DNA of 64,000 bases from contig BLJB01000075.1 in assembly GCA_013423325.1 (NCBI GenBank), positions 62,421 to 126,420 on the forward strand. The letters are read 5' to 3'. The notes under the pieces were generated by a model that saw nothing but the letters and a program-made list of their open reading frames with translations, was not told the DNA's origin and made no database searches. The stretch is from Usnea hakonensis (taxonomy: Eukaryota > Ascomycota > Lecanoromycetes > Lecanorales > Parmeliaceae). Below, piece after piece: positions 1 through 11,990 of the stretch (its first letter is position 1; every line of letters starts with the position of its first letter). The position numbers were made by a program, and so were the translations under genes.

Positions 1-805
1 TCATTGTACAATCAATTGTTTCCATATTTCCTTTTATCATTGATTACTGGTCTATGTGGTTGGATACAGAGCGTTTATCATCTCCAGGTATCGAGTTCGC
101 CGAAGCTCTAATTCCCCTCGTGCAAATTATCTTCTCTTAATTTTTAATGCCTCACTGGCGGGGCTGGCGGCCATGTGGTAGCGGTTTGATGAGAGAACAG
201 ACTGTAGGGAGGCCAAAAGGGTGGACCGGAAAGACATCATTATCGTCGTCGCAGACTTTGGAAAGTCGAAAGAGGAAGAAAGCAAAGGCCTCATATCTTA
301 CTGATAGGTTAAATAGAATAGCTTCGAAGATGAAGGAGACTATGTAGTTGGAGAGATTTGAGGGGGAGAGGCCTCCGATTAGCTTGGAAAATGAAGCCCT
401 ACCTCATTGAAAATTGATACAAATGGAAGTCCCTAATCGAAATAGGACGAAAGCACGGTCGACGACTTGAATGATACTCCTATCTATCCATGCTGACAAA
501 GAATGGCTGTTGTCGACAGGATTGTACGACAGCAATGGAAGAGAACCAATAGAGCATATGGAAGGATAGACAGGTGAGTGAGCAAAACATTTAAGCTATC
601 GGTGCCCATGAGAGCATGTGACTATCGCACGGTAGACAGGAGTGCCATCACCTCCTACAAACGCATCGGAAACTGAAAATTGGGCTTGCCCAGTTGTAGC
701 CGGCTGGAGAGGGGTAGGAATGGAGAGTGATACACGAACTTCAGTGCTTGAGCGTCTTACTGATATTTCACGTACTCTCCCAGCAACCTTCTCCAGCGGA
801 GAAAT
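1..805. other. Intergenic, no gene seen
   Basis: No reading frame in this stretch looks like protein. A plus-strand frame that begins near 642 and runs to 1148 is the mirror image of the last exon of the minus-strand Ecl1-type gene. The part next to 806 should hold the 3' untranslated region of that gene. Confidence 0.6.
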
Positions 806-2036
806 CTACATCTCTCCTGTTCGTAGCAACTTCTTTAAGCTTCCGGTAGCAGAGCCTAAGTTCGTCCCAACAAATTTCTTCTCGTATGTAAGGTCATCAT
901 CCTCAGCCAGAGCAAGCTTTCCCCTTTTGGTGCAACGTGAATTGGTCGTAGTTGGCATGCTGAGAGTAGGGCGAGCAACAAATTCGTACGGCGTGCCGGA
1001 CAAACTCTCCTCGCTCGAGGTGCTAGCGGTGGGGGTATGGCTGAGCGAGGGGGCGGTACGGCTCGAAAGGGTGCTACGATCGTGGCCAAGTGTAGGGCGA
1101 CGCTTCGAAGAAAGCGAATCATTTGAGCGATGGAATTTGCTAAGGTAAGAGAACGCCTCGTTGCCGGTACGAAGGGGTAGCTTTGGCTTCCCATCCTTTG
1201 GACTAGGCGGCGATTTACTTTCCATCAAAGTCGGTTCAGCGGGCTTCCACTCAGTGGGGTCGAGATCTGATTTGCCATTGCTTCACCAAATTGAAGTCAG
1301 CGTCACTGCTCCAGGACAAATCTGACTGCAAAAGCACGTGGGACGATTTCGAATACAAGATTTGGATTTTTCGATGCCACATCTTGTATTTAAGAATCAG
1401 AAGAAGGCAGGGAAAAGGGAACTCTCACTGCGAAAGGGTGCTTACTGGGCCACGGGAGGTATCCTTGCGTCACTTGTGGGGCGAGGGGTAGGTTGCATAG
1501 CGGCAACGTGTGCAGGACTTCTCGAGCCCGAAAGGTCGAAATTACTGTCAGAGTGTGCAGAGGGTCCAATTTCCGTAGGGCTCATCAAGTTGAGGTAGAG
1601 GTTGGTGGTAGGAACGAAAGAGTCACGGCGACGGCAACTATCGTGTCCGTTAGTAAGATGTAAGCTGGGACGGATGCGGGATGAGATACCTCTCTGAACA
1701 ATAGAGGATGGAGGAATTAGGGACCACGATTTGCTTCTCACACATTGCACTATGGACCTAGTCAGCAGCGATAAAGCATGACCATAGAATACTCATTGTG
1801 CTGACTCACCAGAATTGCAAGAAGCTGGACGCCATATCGTCGTCCTCGTCGTCTTGAAAAGCGTCTCCTTGGTCCTCCTTGGAAAGCTTGGTACCTTTGG
1901 CAGCCTTGATGGTGATCTTGGGAGAGATAGGAGCCTTGGAAGAAAAGGCAGATGGGAGAGCTTTGACCGAAACCTTCCTCAGGTTTGACGGAGGTTGACG
2001 CGCGATGTGGACCTGGGCATGGTGACTGCCGGACAT
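806..2036 (-). CDS. Ecl1-type zinc-motif protein (life-span regulatory factor family)
   Basis: Small fungal regulator of the Ecl1 family, whose yeast members extend chronological life span under nutrient stress. Four exons join in phase: 2036-1810, 1749-1690, 1637-1446 and 1280-806, giving 317 residues. The diagnostic motif is only seen after splicing: CAMCEKQIVVPNSSILYCSE starts at residue 76, with a C-x2-C pair and a second cysteine pair (YCSESCRR) about 18 residues on, fitting one zinc ion. The zinc motif follows an acidic DDEDDDMASSFLQF segment, the usual arrangement. The C-terminal half is Ser/Thr-rich (SLSHTPTAS) and ends in a YEKKFVGTNLGSATGSLKK segment. The ATG at 2036 is the only ATG in frame before the first donor. 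Molecular function is not established by the sequence; family membership is firm, the exact 3' exon less so. Confidence 0.8.
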
Positions 2037-2809
2037 TCCCCGAATGGTAAATGGCAAATGGCGGTGTAAGAGTCAAGGGAGATTTAGGCCGCGATTCAGG
2101 CGGTGAGTGGAAGGAAATAGATGATGTCTCGGTGTGGGGAATGAAGGTGAAATTGGGATTGGGAGTGGGAGTGGGAGTGGGAGTGGGAGTGAGAGTGGGA
2201 GTGGGAGTGGGATGCTGGAAGGTGTGACAGTGGGATCCTAACAAGCAATGCTGGATTGTAGCTTGTGAGAGGTGTATGATCTGGGAGGTGAAGAGAGGGT
2301 GGGGAGATTATGATATTCTGACCGCAGAAGAGGACAAAGGAGTCCTTTTAAAAGGACGGGACTCTTGATGTATTGGACCTGGACCTGGACCTGGACGGAA
2401 CGGTTAGAGAAGGATAAGGTAAGGTACCTAAGGGTACCCCATAAAGTACCTTTAGTCTACTGATAAGAAGATAAGAAGAGCCCCAAAAACCCGTTAAACC
2501 TAAACCAGTCACCGAGGTACCTCTCACTACTAGGACAACGAAAATCACCTATCATTTGACTCGTTTGATATATGCTATCTCGAAAAGCACTTTGGAACAG
2601 CTACCCTTTCACAGCTTCATCCACCGTTGTCCCCATTGATATCTTCGTAAGTCACATCATCACCCCAACTATCACCCCATCTGTGCGTCTACAAGTCTCA
2701 TGTCACCCAAGGCCACGCTGTCCAACCATTGCCTTCAATTCTCGCATTCATCAACATATTTGGAGCTAATTCGCAGAGCAGACGGCTTTACTCGTCACCA
2801 GCATCCATC
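2037..2809. promoter_or_regulatory. Upstream region of the Ecl1-type gene
   Basis: No gene is seen apart from the leader of the neighbouring ORF. It contains the GGGAGT repeat and, at 2414-2438, a TAAGGTAAGGTACC block of a kind that recurs between genes across the window. Confidence 0.5.
2155..2213. repeat. GGGAGT hexamer minisatellite
   Basis: About nine copies of GGGAGT, one of them changed to GAGAGT. It lies about 120-180 bp upstream of the Ecl1-type start codon, so on that gene's strand it reads as ACTCCC repeats in the promoter or 5' leader. Confidence 0.9.
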
Positions 2810-3174
2810 ATGGTGCGACCTTCCTCCAATCATTCCCCGCACGCTTCTCCATTTTCTGCGCCTAGCTCAAAGTGTCCAACGTCTTTTCGCACGGCCTCGT
2901 CCAATGTCTCAACCAGTAGTCGATCCTCCCAGTCCTTTGGAAGTCTGCCTCTCCTTGGCGCCGGGTGCGAAGAGCTTTCGCCACTTGATGTTATGTAATT
3001 GAAGAACGCGCAATTTCAGGGCCTGTTGACGACGACGATGACAAAGATACTGCTGACGTTGATGCCTACCGAAGCATGTCAAACGGTGGCTACATGGGTC
3101 TTGCAGGCAGTCGTGCTACAGTCATTGCTTCTTACTCGAATCTACTTTCCAAAACCTTTCAGGAACACCTCTAG
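2810..3174 (+). CDS. Small Ser-rich hypothetical ORF, spliced or frameshifted
   Basis: A frame starts at the ATG at 2810 in good context (ATCATGG), reads MVRPSSNHSPHASPF, a Ser-rich stretch, then GAGCEELSPLDV, and stops at about 2998. Five bases later a second frame starts IEERAISGPVDDDDD and runs to a stop at 3172-3174 through a protein-like segment (SMSNGGYMGLAGSRATVIAS). Either a small frameshift broke the gene, or an intron (for example from the GTAGTC at about 2920 to the TTTCAG ending at about 3019) joins the halves. I do not recognise the family. Its 3' end runs about 50 bp into the antisense of the last SWC2 exon. It could also be non-coding. Confidence 0.35.
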
Positions 3175-4780
3175 CTACACTTTGTACGGGTCCCACGTAA
3201 CAGTCGAGCAGGTCACTCCATCGAAATCCTCCACTTCGAAGCCTCTGAATCTCTTTATACGCGTACGAATTTGCATAAGCTAGACCCGTCCTCGGATCTC
3301 GAAATTTAGCCGCTTGCATCGTTATTGCGCAAGACTCTGAGACCGCTTCTGCGGAAAAATTTAGCGAAATGAGCAGGAACAGATTGACAGTAGTCTACTC
3401 ACTTGGTAGTTTATCCTTTTTTCTCTTCAGAAGTACACTGTTTTGTAGTTCTGGTGTCTTGATGGGGTCAAAATTTTTGATAGCCACCAATGATCGACTT
3501 TTGAAATCGATTTCAGGAGTGGAATGCGTGTAGGATCGGGCCTCAAGCGACGCTTGTTTTGGAAAAGGTGACTCTAGATGATTCGGAGGCAGTGAATCGG
3601 CATCGGCAGTTCCTGTGAATTCTGGCTGATGTTGCTGTATTGGCAAGGCGGCGTAAGCATGTATGCCGTCAAGAAAGCCGTGAGGACCTTGCGGTGGTGT
3701 AAATGTGATCTTCTGCGGAAGATACGCATCTAGTGGATGCAAGCATTGTGCGACTCCAGGTCCAAATCCGGGTTGAGGAAGTTCAGGCCCAGATCTGTCT
3801 TGGATTTGGGTTCTAGGCGAGGCCCACTCTGCAGTCACTTTGCTATTCGGTGCAGATTTTCCCGCGTCAAGCGAGACCGATCTTTCTACGTGACCTGCGT
3901 CTCTAATCTGTCCAATCCCAAGCTGCGAAACCTTGCCATTGACCCACCTAGCCAGGCCACTCCACCATGTAACAACGGGACCAGTCAGCTGTCGGTTATG
4001 GAGTGCTTCCAGCTTAGCCCTCTGTTCCTCTGATCGCTTTTTCTCCGATTCCTCCCACCTGTTCAAGCTTTTTGCGTTCTTCCTCTCCGTTTTTGCTGCT
4101 TCTTCCATACGATCGGCTTGAGTCAGAGCCCTGGGTTTGGAGGCATCTTTAAGCTTCGTCGCTAGATCCATTTTGTACAACACATTGATCCGTGTTTGTT
4201 CACTGTCTACTAACTTTTGGTGCACCAACTCTCTGTTTTGAACAGTTTGCTTTCGAGAAGACACTCGTGTTGGAGCATCAGCATCGGTGGGCACCCAGGA
4301 CACTCTCTCAGACTTCTTTCTTGGCCGTGTCGCCGGCGTAGTAGGGGTAAGCGAGGTATCAATCTTGACCTTCTTTCGTAAAGCATCAGGTCTCTTGAAC
4401 ACTTGCCGAGCCTTTCGTTTCTTCTGTCGCTCGAGCCTGTCTTGCATTTGTAGCTCCATCTCGCCATCCAAGCCGTCGTCGATTTTGGTAGGATCTAGGT
4501 CTTCTTCGTCTGTAGATGAATCAAGCTGGACATCCGACACATTTTCGTCTTCGTCCTCGAACTCAACATCTTCCTCCTCTTCATTCTCAGCGAACAGTAA
4601 TTCAAGATCATCATCCCCCTCTTTTTCCAGTAGGGAAGATAACCGATTCCCTGCGGTGGCGCGTTTCGCTCTTCCGGTGACCAGAGATTCGACGTTCGGC
4701 TCCTCATTGGCATCTTGATCTGAAGATGTTGAATCGTTTTCACGATCCGTGGAGGAGGCAGGAGATAGGTCTCTAGACAT
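3122..4780 (-). CDS. SWC2: SWR1 complex subunit Swc2 (YL1/VPS72 family)
   Basis: Histone H2A.Z-binding subunit of the SWR1 remodeller, which exchanges H2A for H2A.Z at promoters. Two exons: 4780-3403 and 3348-3122, 534 residues, joined CCA-A/AA as LPKAVSESC. The N-terminal third has the YL1 signature: TGRAKRATAGNRLSSLLEKE near residue 35, then a long acidic stretch (ENEEEEDVEFEDEDE) and a basic RQKKRKARQVFKRP block. The second exon holds the YL1 C-terminal domain (CAITMQAAKFRDPRTGLAYA, then YAYKEIQRL and RW). Without the splice the conserved C-terminal domain would be lost, which supports the intron. The end (GVPERFW) matches the usual fungal terminus. The stop lies under the convergent small ORF. 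Family assignment is confident. Confidence 0.93.
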
Positions 4781-4812
4781 GACCGTGTCGAGCGTGTTGC
4801 TATTTGAGAATG

Positions 4813-4824
4813 TTAGGGTTAGGG
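4813..4824. promoter_or_regulatory. Double TTAGGG (telobox-like) element
   Basis: TTAGGGTTAGGG, 33 bp upstream of the SWC2 start codon; on that gene's strand it reads CCCTAACCCTAA. Telomere-like boxes in promoters are bound by Tbf1/Teb1-type Myb factors in yeasts. Whether this copy is bound is inference. Confidence 0.45.
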
Positions 4825-5014
4825 TGTTTAGCTAGAGCTATTTCACGGGGTCAATTTTTTTCCCTCATCGTGCGAGGTTGATATGGTCCGTTGGATGTGT
4901 TGCGAAGATAGGTAGCTGAATCTTCTGTCCTTGGTATTCGCTTACGGAGTCATCGATTTGAATCCAAACATCCAGGTTCCTTCAATCGTTTCAAATTAAA
5001 GTAGCTAAGGAAAA

Positions 5015-5036
5015 GTACCTTACCTTACGTACTTAC
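5015..5036. repeat. ACCTTA tandem block
   Basis: GTACCTTACCTTACGTACTT. It is one of several intergenic blocks of the same type; others are at 2414-2438, 54665-54678, 54735-54757 and 59254-59266. Confidence 0.6.
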
Positions 5037-6284
5037 TTTAACCTAAATATAATACCTTACCATGAGTGTTACGTAGTCGGTAGTGTTGAACAAATGGGTG
5101 AATACTCTCTTCCTGTCTGATTGTTTGCTACAAGATGATGCACTACATCTCCGTAGGCATCAAAAAACTTCGTTAGTTCAATCAATTCATGCATTCATTC
5201 TTGCACCAGGTATCATGAGAATCGTCTTCGTACTTTACTGTACACGCGAAACTGGTTGCCGATTGGGGTGTGATTCGGTTAAATCATGCTGCAAAGTGGA
5301 ATCATCAACTATGCAGTAGACTATTGTCAATAGTAGGGTAGGGTAGCTTCTTGCCGTAGAAGAACAGGATAGGATAGACTCAGCTACTTTACTCTATGGT
5401 ATTAATTATTATAAGTTATCTGGAGCCTTTAACCGGTTTGAATCGTTGTAAAATAAAATACCATACCATCAATTCAAAGCTAAGGTAAAGGCCAAAGGCT
5501 GGATCGCCTGTCTCTCTCTCTCTCTCTCTTATTTTTTTAAAGGGAAAATTTAGCCGCGAACTCCTGATTCCTGATTTCCTCTACTCTACTGCTAATTAAT
5601 ATTTCTCTCAGTCTCAGACTCTCAGTACCATTCTCTCCAAATCCGATTTCTACCCAACGACTGTCCTTTGAGATCCCATTCATACTTATCGGACATCTAA
5701 TTATCTAATACTCTTATCTCTTCTTCTTACTTTTCTTCTCCTTCTCCTTCTTCTTCTTCTATACTTCGCTTCTTCTATCTTTCTAACTGTCTTCCTACAG
5801 TACAGCTCTTGCTGCAACATCATTGCACCACGCCGCATCGAACACCTTTCAACGCTTCAGCGTTTCTATCTTTCTTCCACTGCTTCCTCAACAGAGCTTG
5901 AAGCGCCCTTGGACTGTGTCGACAGCCAATACTGTCAACCCCATCATACGTTTCAATCATATTCGTCGAAGTGACTCCAGCAGGGCTGCAGGAGAATTCA
6001 TATACCGTCTCTTCCTTTCAATGCGACACCAATCAGCGGCCGGCACTGTCTGAAATCCTTGCGAGTTTTTCGAACGCTGTGAATAACCATCCCTTGATTT
6101 GTCGAGATTTTGGGAGTCGCCCTAGGCAAGCAGATAACCATCGCTCCCCATTGCTCACAGGGTCTTTCTGCGAGCCCACGCTCTTTTGAAGCTCTTGCGA
6201 GACCTGGATCCGGCGCTCGCCTCCCAGGGCATAGTCTCTTCTCTCCAGACGGTTCAACCGAGGGAAAGCAATTGGTAATATATA

Positions 6285-9200
6285 ATGGCACCTTCGCCAA
6301 AGCCGGAACATCATCTGAATCTCAATTATCTACCTCAATTATCAGCGACTCAGCCACGGTCTGGGTCATCCACTGCTAACACATCACCGATAGAACCACC
6401 AGCTGGCACTGCTGTACGATCGCCATTCGGAAACCCTGGAAGCAAGAGTATGGGTGCAGCAACAGCAGGGAATACAAGATCGGGGACTGGCTCTCCATCC
6501 CATGAGATTGGAGGTGCAAGTGGCCGGCTTTATTCAAAGAGGTACCAGACGCCTTCTATGACGCTGCCATCGATTTGCTAATGAGCCGACAACATACAGG
6601 GCTCGTGAGATCCAAGCTCAAGAAGGTCTCACCCCAAATCTATGGGGGCCCCCAGCTAGTGGTGGATCGACCCCTCTCAGGGAGACAATTCCCGAATCAC
6701 CCAGTCAAGACGGGTTTCCAGACTTCCTGCCACCCCCTGAGAGCACACCCCAGGGTCCTCCACGTAGGGCACGGGCTGGGACTGTGCCCTCAAGATTTTC
6801 TCCTACTACTCCTCCAGGTCTGGGCGGCGGCCAGTCGTTTGTACCAAAAACTTCAAGACCTACACCATCTACGAGTCCCTTTAGAGCGTCTTCTTTGGTC
6901 GGCTCTGATAGCGTGAATTCTGGTTCGCCGTCAGGAAATGCCACTTCTGCTCTTCTGTCGCGATTGAGGGCCGGGTCTATGCCTCAGCGGGCGAGCTACG
7001 TTGAGGGTTCCAGTCCATTCGGTTCATCGTTGTTCTCAACTAGCTGGAACAATCCGCGAGACAGGTCCTCAACTCTAGCTAGCGTTCGTTCGGCCGATGC
7101 GCCGGCTTCACCCGCGCAGTCTTCGTTTTCTAGAGATGGACTCACGGACACTGATGTCAAAACCCTGGATTATCTCGGCTTAGCAGAGGCCCCTATGCAG
7201 AACCAAGTCAATATCGCGCAGTCCGGCATGCAGAGGTTATCTATGCCGCCGTTCCTCAACGATGTTGCAGGCTTCAACAGGAATCTAAATAGATTCAGGT
7301 CTTACTCCGTCAATGCCAAGGAGAAGTACGCAGCGGAGGACGACGACGACTATCCTTCCAATGATGGCTATTCAAGACCACAAAGTGGTGTCATGACTCC
7401 TATGGACGCTGCTATAGCTCAAACAAATGCACAGATTCTCCAACACAATCTAGCGGTTCAAGCGTTTGCTACGCAAGCTTCCGCCAGTAGACCAAGAGCA
7501 CGCACAGCTGGCGTCCTTGATTCGCCTTTGAGAACGCCAGCTGGTCGGTTGCAATACCTCACCCGCCCTCCGCAAATAGACAGCCCCATCCTCACCACAG
7601 ATTGGAGCGAAGACTACGAAGGTCTGCCAGAAGCTGTCCAGGCCCTTCATCTCAGTGAAATGGGCCGGCGACCAAACTTCGAAAACACTGACGAAAGTAG
7701 CCAAGATGGACCGACTCGTGCGCTTTGGCTTGGCAACATGCCTACGTCGACTACTGTTACCTCTCTACAAGCCATTTTCGGCGTCCATGGCAAGATAGAG
7801 TCATCAAGAGTCTTAATGCATAAAAATTGTGGCTTCGTCAATTTCGAGAGCATGGAAAGCGCGATGAAAGCCAAGCAATTTCTCAATGGAAAAGAGATCT
7901 TTCCTGGGGCTGGTCCGGTGAGGATTGGGTATGCAAAGGCGCCATCTGCTTCCGTTGGTGGCACTCCTGGAAATACCTTTCGCTCACGAAGCCCTGATCC
8001 TTACAGTAATGGTCAAACTGACAATGAAGCCTCTCAAGCCACCGAAGCCACCGAAGAGACTCAAGGTAATCGCCCAATGACTGGAGACCATGTACAGAGT
8101 ACCGCTGCTGCTCTTGAGGTGCCGGATCTGCCTGCGTCAAAGTCTGAGATGTTGCAGATGGCTCATGAGTTCGGAGCTAGCGCTGAGGACCGTTACAGCA
8201 TTGAGGACAGCATTGATGCTGCCATAGCTTTTCAAGAGTTCGAGGACGAGATACTACCGGTCTCGGAGCCAAGCCACGCAAGACTTCATGACGCACCCAA
8301 ACTTCGCGAGATCCGAAAGAGAATAGATAACAATGCCATGACTCCCGGGGAAATAGAAGAAACCGCAATTGGGATGCTTCCAGAGATTGCCGAGTTAGCT
8401 TCAGACTACCTTGGGAACACCGTCGTGCAGAAGCTGTTCGAGTTCTGTTCCGAATCTGTCAAAGAACAAATGCTTATCCAAATTGCACCTCACCTCGCAG
8501 AGATTGGGGTTCACAAAAACGGTACATGGGCTGCGCAGAAGATTATTGACGTTTCGAAAGTACCGAGTCATATCCAGATTATTGTAAGCAGTCTTCGGCC
8601 GTACACAGTGGCTCTATTCCTCGATCAGTATGGAAATTACGTCCTGCAAGGCTGCCTACGATTTGGCTACCCGTACAACAATTTCATTTTCGAGACTATG
8701 CTCAGTCGAACGTGGGATATCGCTCAGGGGCGATTTGGTGCAAGAGCCATGCGTGCTTGCCTCGAGAGTCACCATGCTACCAATAGCCAGAAGCGTATGC
8801 TGGCCTCGGCTATCACACTTCACAGCGTTCAATTAGCGACAAATACCAATGGAGCGCTTTTGCTCACTTGGCTCTTGGACACTTGTACCTTCTCTCATCG
8901 ACGGGCTGCTCTTGCACCTCGGCTGGTCCCTCATCTTGTCCACCTTTGCACGCACAAGGTAGCCTACCTTACTGTTCTGAAAGTGATCAACCAACGGACA
9001 GAGCCCGAAGCCAGGGACACCGTCCTCCAAGCTCTTTTCTTCTCCGAGGGCAACAGAACCTTGGAAGAGATCTTAAGCGATCAAGCCTCCGGTGCCACGT
9101 TAATATACAAAGTCCTTACTACACCCTCTTACGATGACAGCCAGCGCAACGACGTCATCCAGAACGTGCGCAACGTGCTCTTGCGGCTCAAGACACCGGC

Positions 9201-9863
9201 ATCGCAAGGGTACAAAAGACTCATGGACGAGGTGGGCCTGTCTAAGGCTGGGAAGTCCGAACGCGATCCTACTCCAAATGGCCATGGTCCTCACCAGGAG
9301 CGCAATCGTACTCCACAGCATGGGTCGAGGGAGGGCAGGAGGCAGCACCAAGTCGAAAATGGTAGGCAGTATAGCGGTCAATTCTTCCAGCCTGTGCCTC
9401 CGCAGCAATACCCAATGCAGACAGGCTTCTCTGGGACTTCCGCCATGGACCCGAATGGTATTCTGGCATACGAGCAGCTGGCGTCGAGTTTTGCACCCAC
9501 CTCGCTGAACCAGATGAACCAACATTATCAGCCAGCGATTCTACCTAGAGGGGCCTCACCAGCAGACTACTATACAGGAATGGGTATGGGTGGCTATTCG
9601 TCCCCTTCATCTTCATTGGGTCAGCTGCCCCAACAAAATCTGCGAATGAGTCCTAGTCCCATGCTACAGCAATCCGCCTTTGCTCCGCCTAATTTCACTC
9701 CTATGATGGGTGGTAATGGTGTGGCAGGCGGGTATCAGTACCCAATGCAGTACTATCCACAGCAGCAGCCTGTGATGCAACAACATGATGGACGACGCGG
9801 CAGGGTATGTAAACCTCGAGTAGCAGATGTGTCAAATTGAGTCTAACTCATTAATAGCGCTGA
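6285..9863 (+). CDS. JSN1: RRM + Pumilio-repeat RNA-binding protein (Jsn1/Puf1-like)
   Basis: Post-transcriptional regulator that binds 3' UTRs, of the Jsn1/Puf1-Puf2 type, which combines one RRM with PUF repeats. Exons 6285-6541, 6600-9804 and 9858-9863 give 1155 residues; the last exon is only an Arg codon plus TGA, so the protein ends GRRGRR. The N-terminal 450 residues are Ser/Pro-rich and disordered. The RRM lies at about 457-530 with RNP2-like LWLGNM and RNP1-like NCGFVNFE. The PUF region lies at about 676-943; repeats such as DYLGNTVVQKLFEF, KNGTWAAQKIID and QYGNYVLQGCLRFG are visible, and later ones are degenerate. The C-terminus is rich in Gln, Met and Tyr. The start is the first ATG of the upstream exon, which continues in phase with the main ORF. 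Confidence 0.88.
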
Positions 9864-10568
9864 GTTTGTACCTTTCATCGCCAAACGGTGTCGTATGCGT
9901 TGGTCTCTATTGACGAGAAGAGCGCATAGTCGCGCAGCGTCACTCCTGACAGACACAGATCTAAAGACAAGTTGACTACACGAAGCTTAGTATAGGTAGC
10001 TCGAGTGGGCAAAGCTCCTTGGGACGAGGTCATATAAAAGCGTCTTGACGAATCTCCTTGACCGGTCGAGGCTGCTGGCACGCCTCTGTACATCTCAGGC
10101 GCGATGTTAAATGGGGGAGGCCCTGGCGTAAGTGGTCTTTAAGGGGTTGGCGTCTTGTTCCATGGTTTTGTATGGAGCAGGAGAAAGGATGGGGGCCAGG
10201 AAGGAAAGCTGTGGTACTACTTGTCGCACACCTGTCATGATGAAAAGCAAGGATGCCCGAATGGGTCAATACAGTAGGAATGATAAGTTTGTAAATGGCC
10301 TGATATGATTAGAGAATCTAGAGTAATTGCATTTGGACATAAAGTAGTATCGCGAGACTAGGTAGTTGCTGGAGGTTTCCCACTTCTGTTTGCCTGGGTA
10401 CCTAGATTTAGATTTATTGTTTACTAAGCTAAAAAGAGGGTGCAGATAAACAAATACCTACTTTACCTTAAGTAAATACTAATATTATTTACAAGGACAG
10501 CATTTTTGCAAAACACGCTTGGCCGCCGAACAGGTCTTTGGTGTTTTGTACATTCCAACCACGCCATT
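9864..10568. other. Intergenic, no gene seen
   Basis: 3' flank of the Pumilio gene and promoter of the next gene. An AT-rich part with TACCTACTTTACCTTAAGTA lies near 10457-10476. No coding-like frame. Confidence 0.6.
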
Positions 10569-11990
10569 ATGACTTCTGTCCACACCGTCATGCCTGGCTC
10601 ATTCTCTTTTGACGCCATCCTCCCACCCAAGCTCGACATCAACGTAGGAGCAAAGTCACACTTCTTCCAGCCTCCACTTTCGGCATCAAGCTCACTTCAC
10701 AAATCCACCGCTTCATTTTCTCCTCAACATGTCACCACTACTACCAAACGGAAACGATCACGGCATGATTCACACTTGTCACACCAACCTACGCCAATCG
10801 AAGCCCCGTCTTATGCGTCCCCAAGTATGCTTCCATACACACCATCCCGTCTGAACACTTCGACTTCCTTGAGTCCCGCGCCTTTCGTCAATACGCAATA
10901 TAGGCTAGCCAGCGGACTCGACACACCAACAGCACGCCTGGCCATGGAAGCAGAAGATCTCGCTTCACCAGAGTTATACTTGCGTGGAGGTGCAAATAGA
11001 GGCTTGCAGTCTCTTCCAGATAGCTATTTTCCTCACTCTGATTCTCTACTATTAAGGGAAAGCAATGGACGTTCAAGACAGCAACCCTCGCCACGAATTC
11101 AAGATGGGTTAGGCAAAGCGGTCTACGGCATGGCTTCAGTGGCGGGCAAAGTGTGGAATTTTTGTAGGACAACCGCATTCAAAGTTCGTGAATCTCGATC
11201 TTCCTGTTTGGAGCAAAGCATGAGCAACATCAGCCGGGGGTTTGATTTGGCTCCCAAGACCTCTCTCATTCTTCGAAGTCTGGGTTTGAAACGGCAATAC
11301 TGACTCAGAATTTCTGTGTAGGGGTTTTATGCTGGAGGCGGTCAAGGATACGAGATGAAGTCGTCACTAGATTTCCTGGACTGCGATCAGAGTCTCCGGC
11401 ACGAAGCGGAGTGGGATGATCTATCTCAATCGGACCTTCGCGAAAAGAGCGTAGTACCAGGCTGCTTCCCCGAGGAAGACTTCATAGTCGATTACATGTC
11501 CCAAACCCCTACAACGCCGCCTCGCGGAGCAAAGAAGATACAGCGAGAAAAGGGCGTGGGAGAGGAGATCAGCGCTAGCTGGGTGCTTGTTACGTCTACC
11601 TCACGTGAACCGAGCCCTTCACGGCTTCATAGTCGGAAATCTCCCCCGTCGAATTACTCAGCGCGAAGACCAATACTCAAACCCGGCAAAAGACCGATAC
11701 TGCCAGCTTCGAGGCCATCGTTGACATCGTACGCTGGCTCACCTGGGTTACGCTCCGATCGGCCTGCATCCTTTGCGTCGCCAAGATCTCCAACCACGTC
11801 GTTGAAGCACGAGAGTCCATCAACTGCAGAGGTACAACGGCAGGCGGCCAGAATGCGAAAACGCGAACTGGAAGAAGACGCGAATCTGAAACGATTCAAT
11901 CAGCAGCTGAAAGCTATGATCAAAGAAGGAAAGGAGGCGCTGGGGACTAGATTCGAGGTTATGGAGCCGGGTGACAAAGGCTATGCCTGA
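10569..11990 (+). CDS. Conserved-looking protein of unknown function
   Basis: I do not recognise this family. Two exons, 10569-11183 and 11322-11990, join in phase 0 to give 427 residues. The junction reads GKVWNFCRTTAFK-GFYAGGGQGY, a smooth aromatic/Gly-rich segment that is probably the conserved core. The N-terminal half is Ser/Pro/Thr-rich with a basic KRKRSRH cluster (possible nuclear signal). The second half is acidic at first (EEDFIVDY), then Pro/Arg-rich (RRPILKPGKRP), and ends with a charged helix around RMRKRELEEDANLKRF that could be a coiled coil. No membrane segment or signal peptide is seen. The ATG at 10569 is chosen over a TTG upstream; a second ATG seven codons on is possible. 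Nuclear location is inference. Confidence 0.75.

Larger units (their letters stand above)
4781..6284. promoter_or_regulatory. Divergent SWC2 / JSN1 intergenic region
   Basis: 1.5 kb with no gene. It holds a double TTAGGG box (4813-4824), an ACCTTACCTTA block (5015-5036), a CT microsatellite (about 5510-5529) and a long pyrimidine-rich tract (about 5715-5790) typical of fungal core promoters. The last 450 bp are probably the 5' leader of the Pumilio gene. Confidence 0.6.

Noticed and set aside
642..1148. 168-codon plus-strand frame
   Set aside because: Antisense of the last Ecl1-type exon; composition mirrors that exon.
1762..2244. 160-codon minus frame with Thr-Pro repeats (TPTPTP)
   Set aside because: The repeat is just the GGGAGT minisatellite read in one frame, and the rest is another frame of the Ecl1-type first exon.
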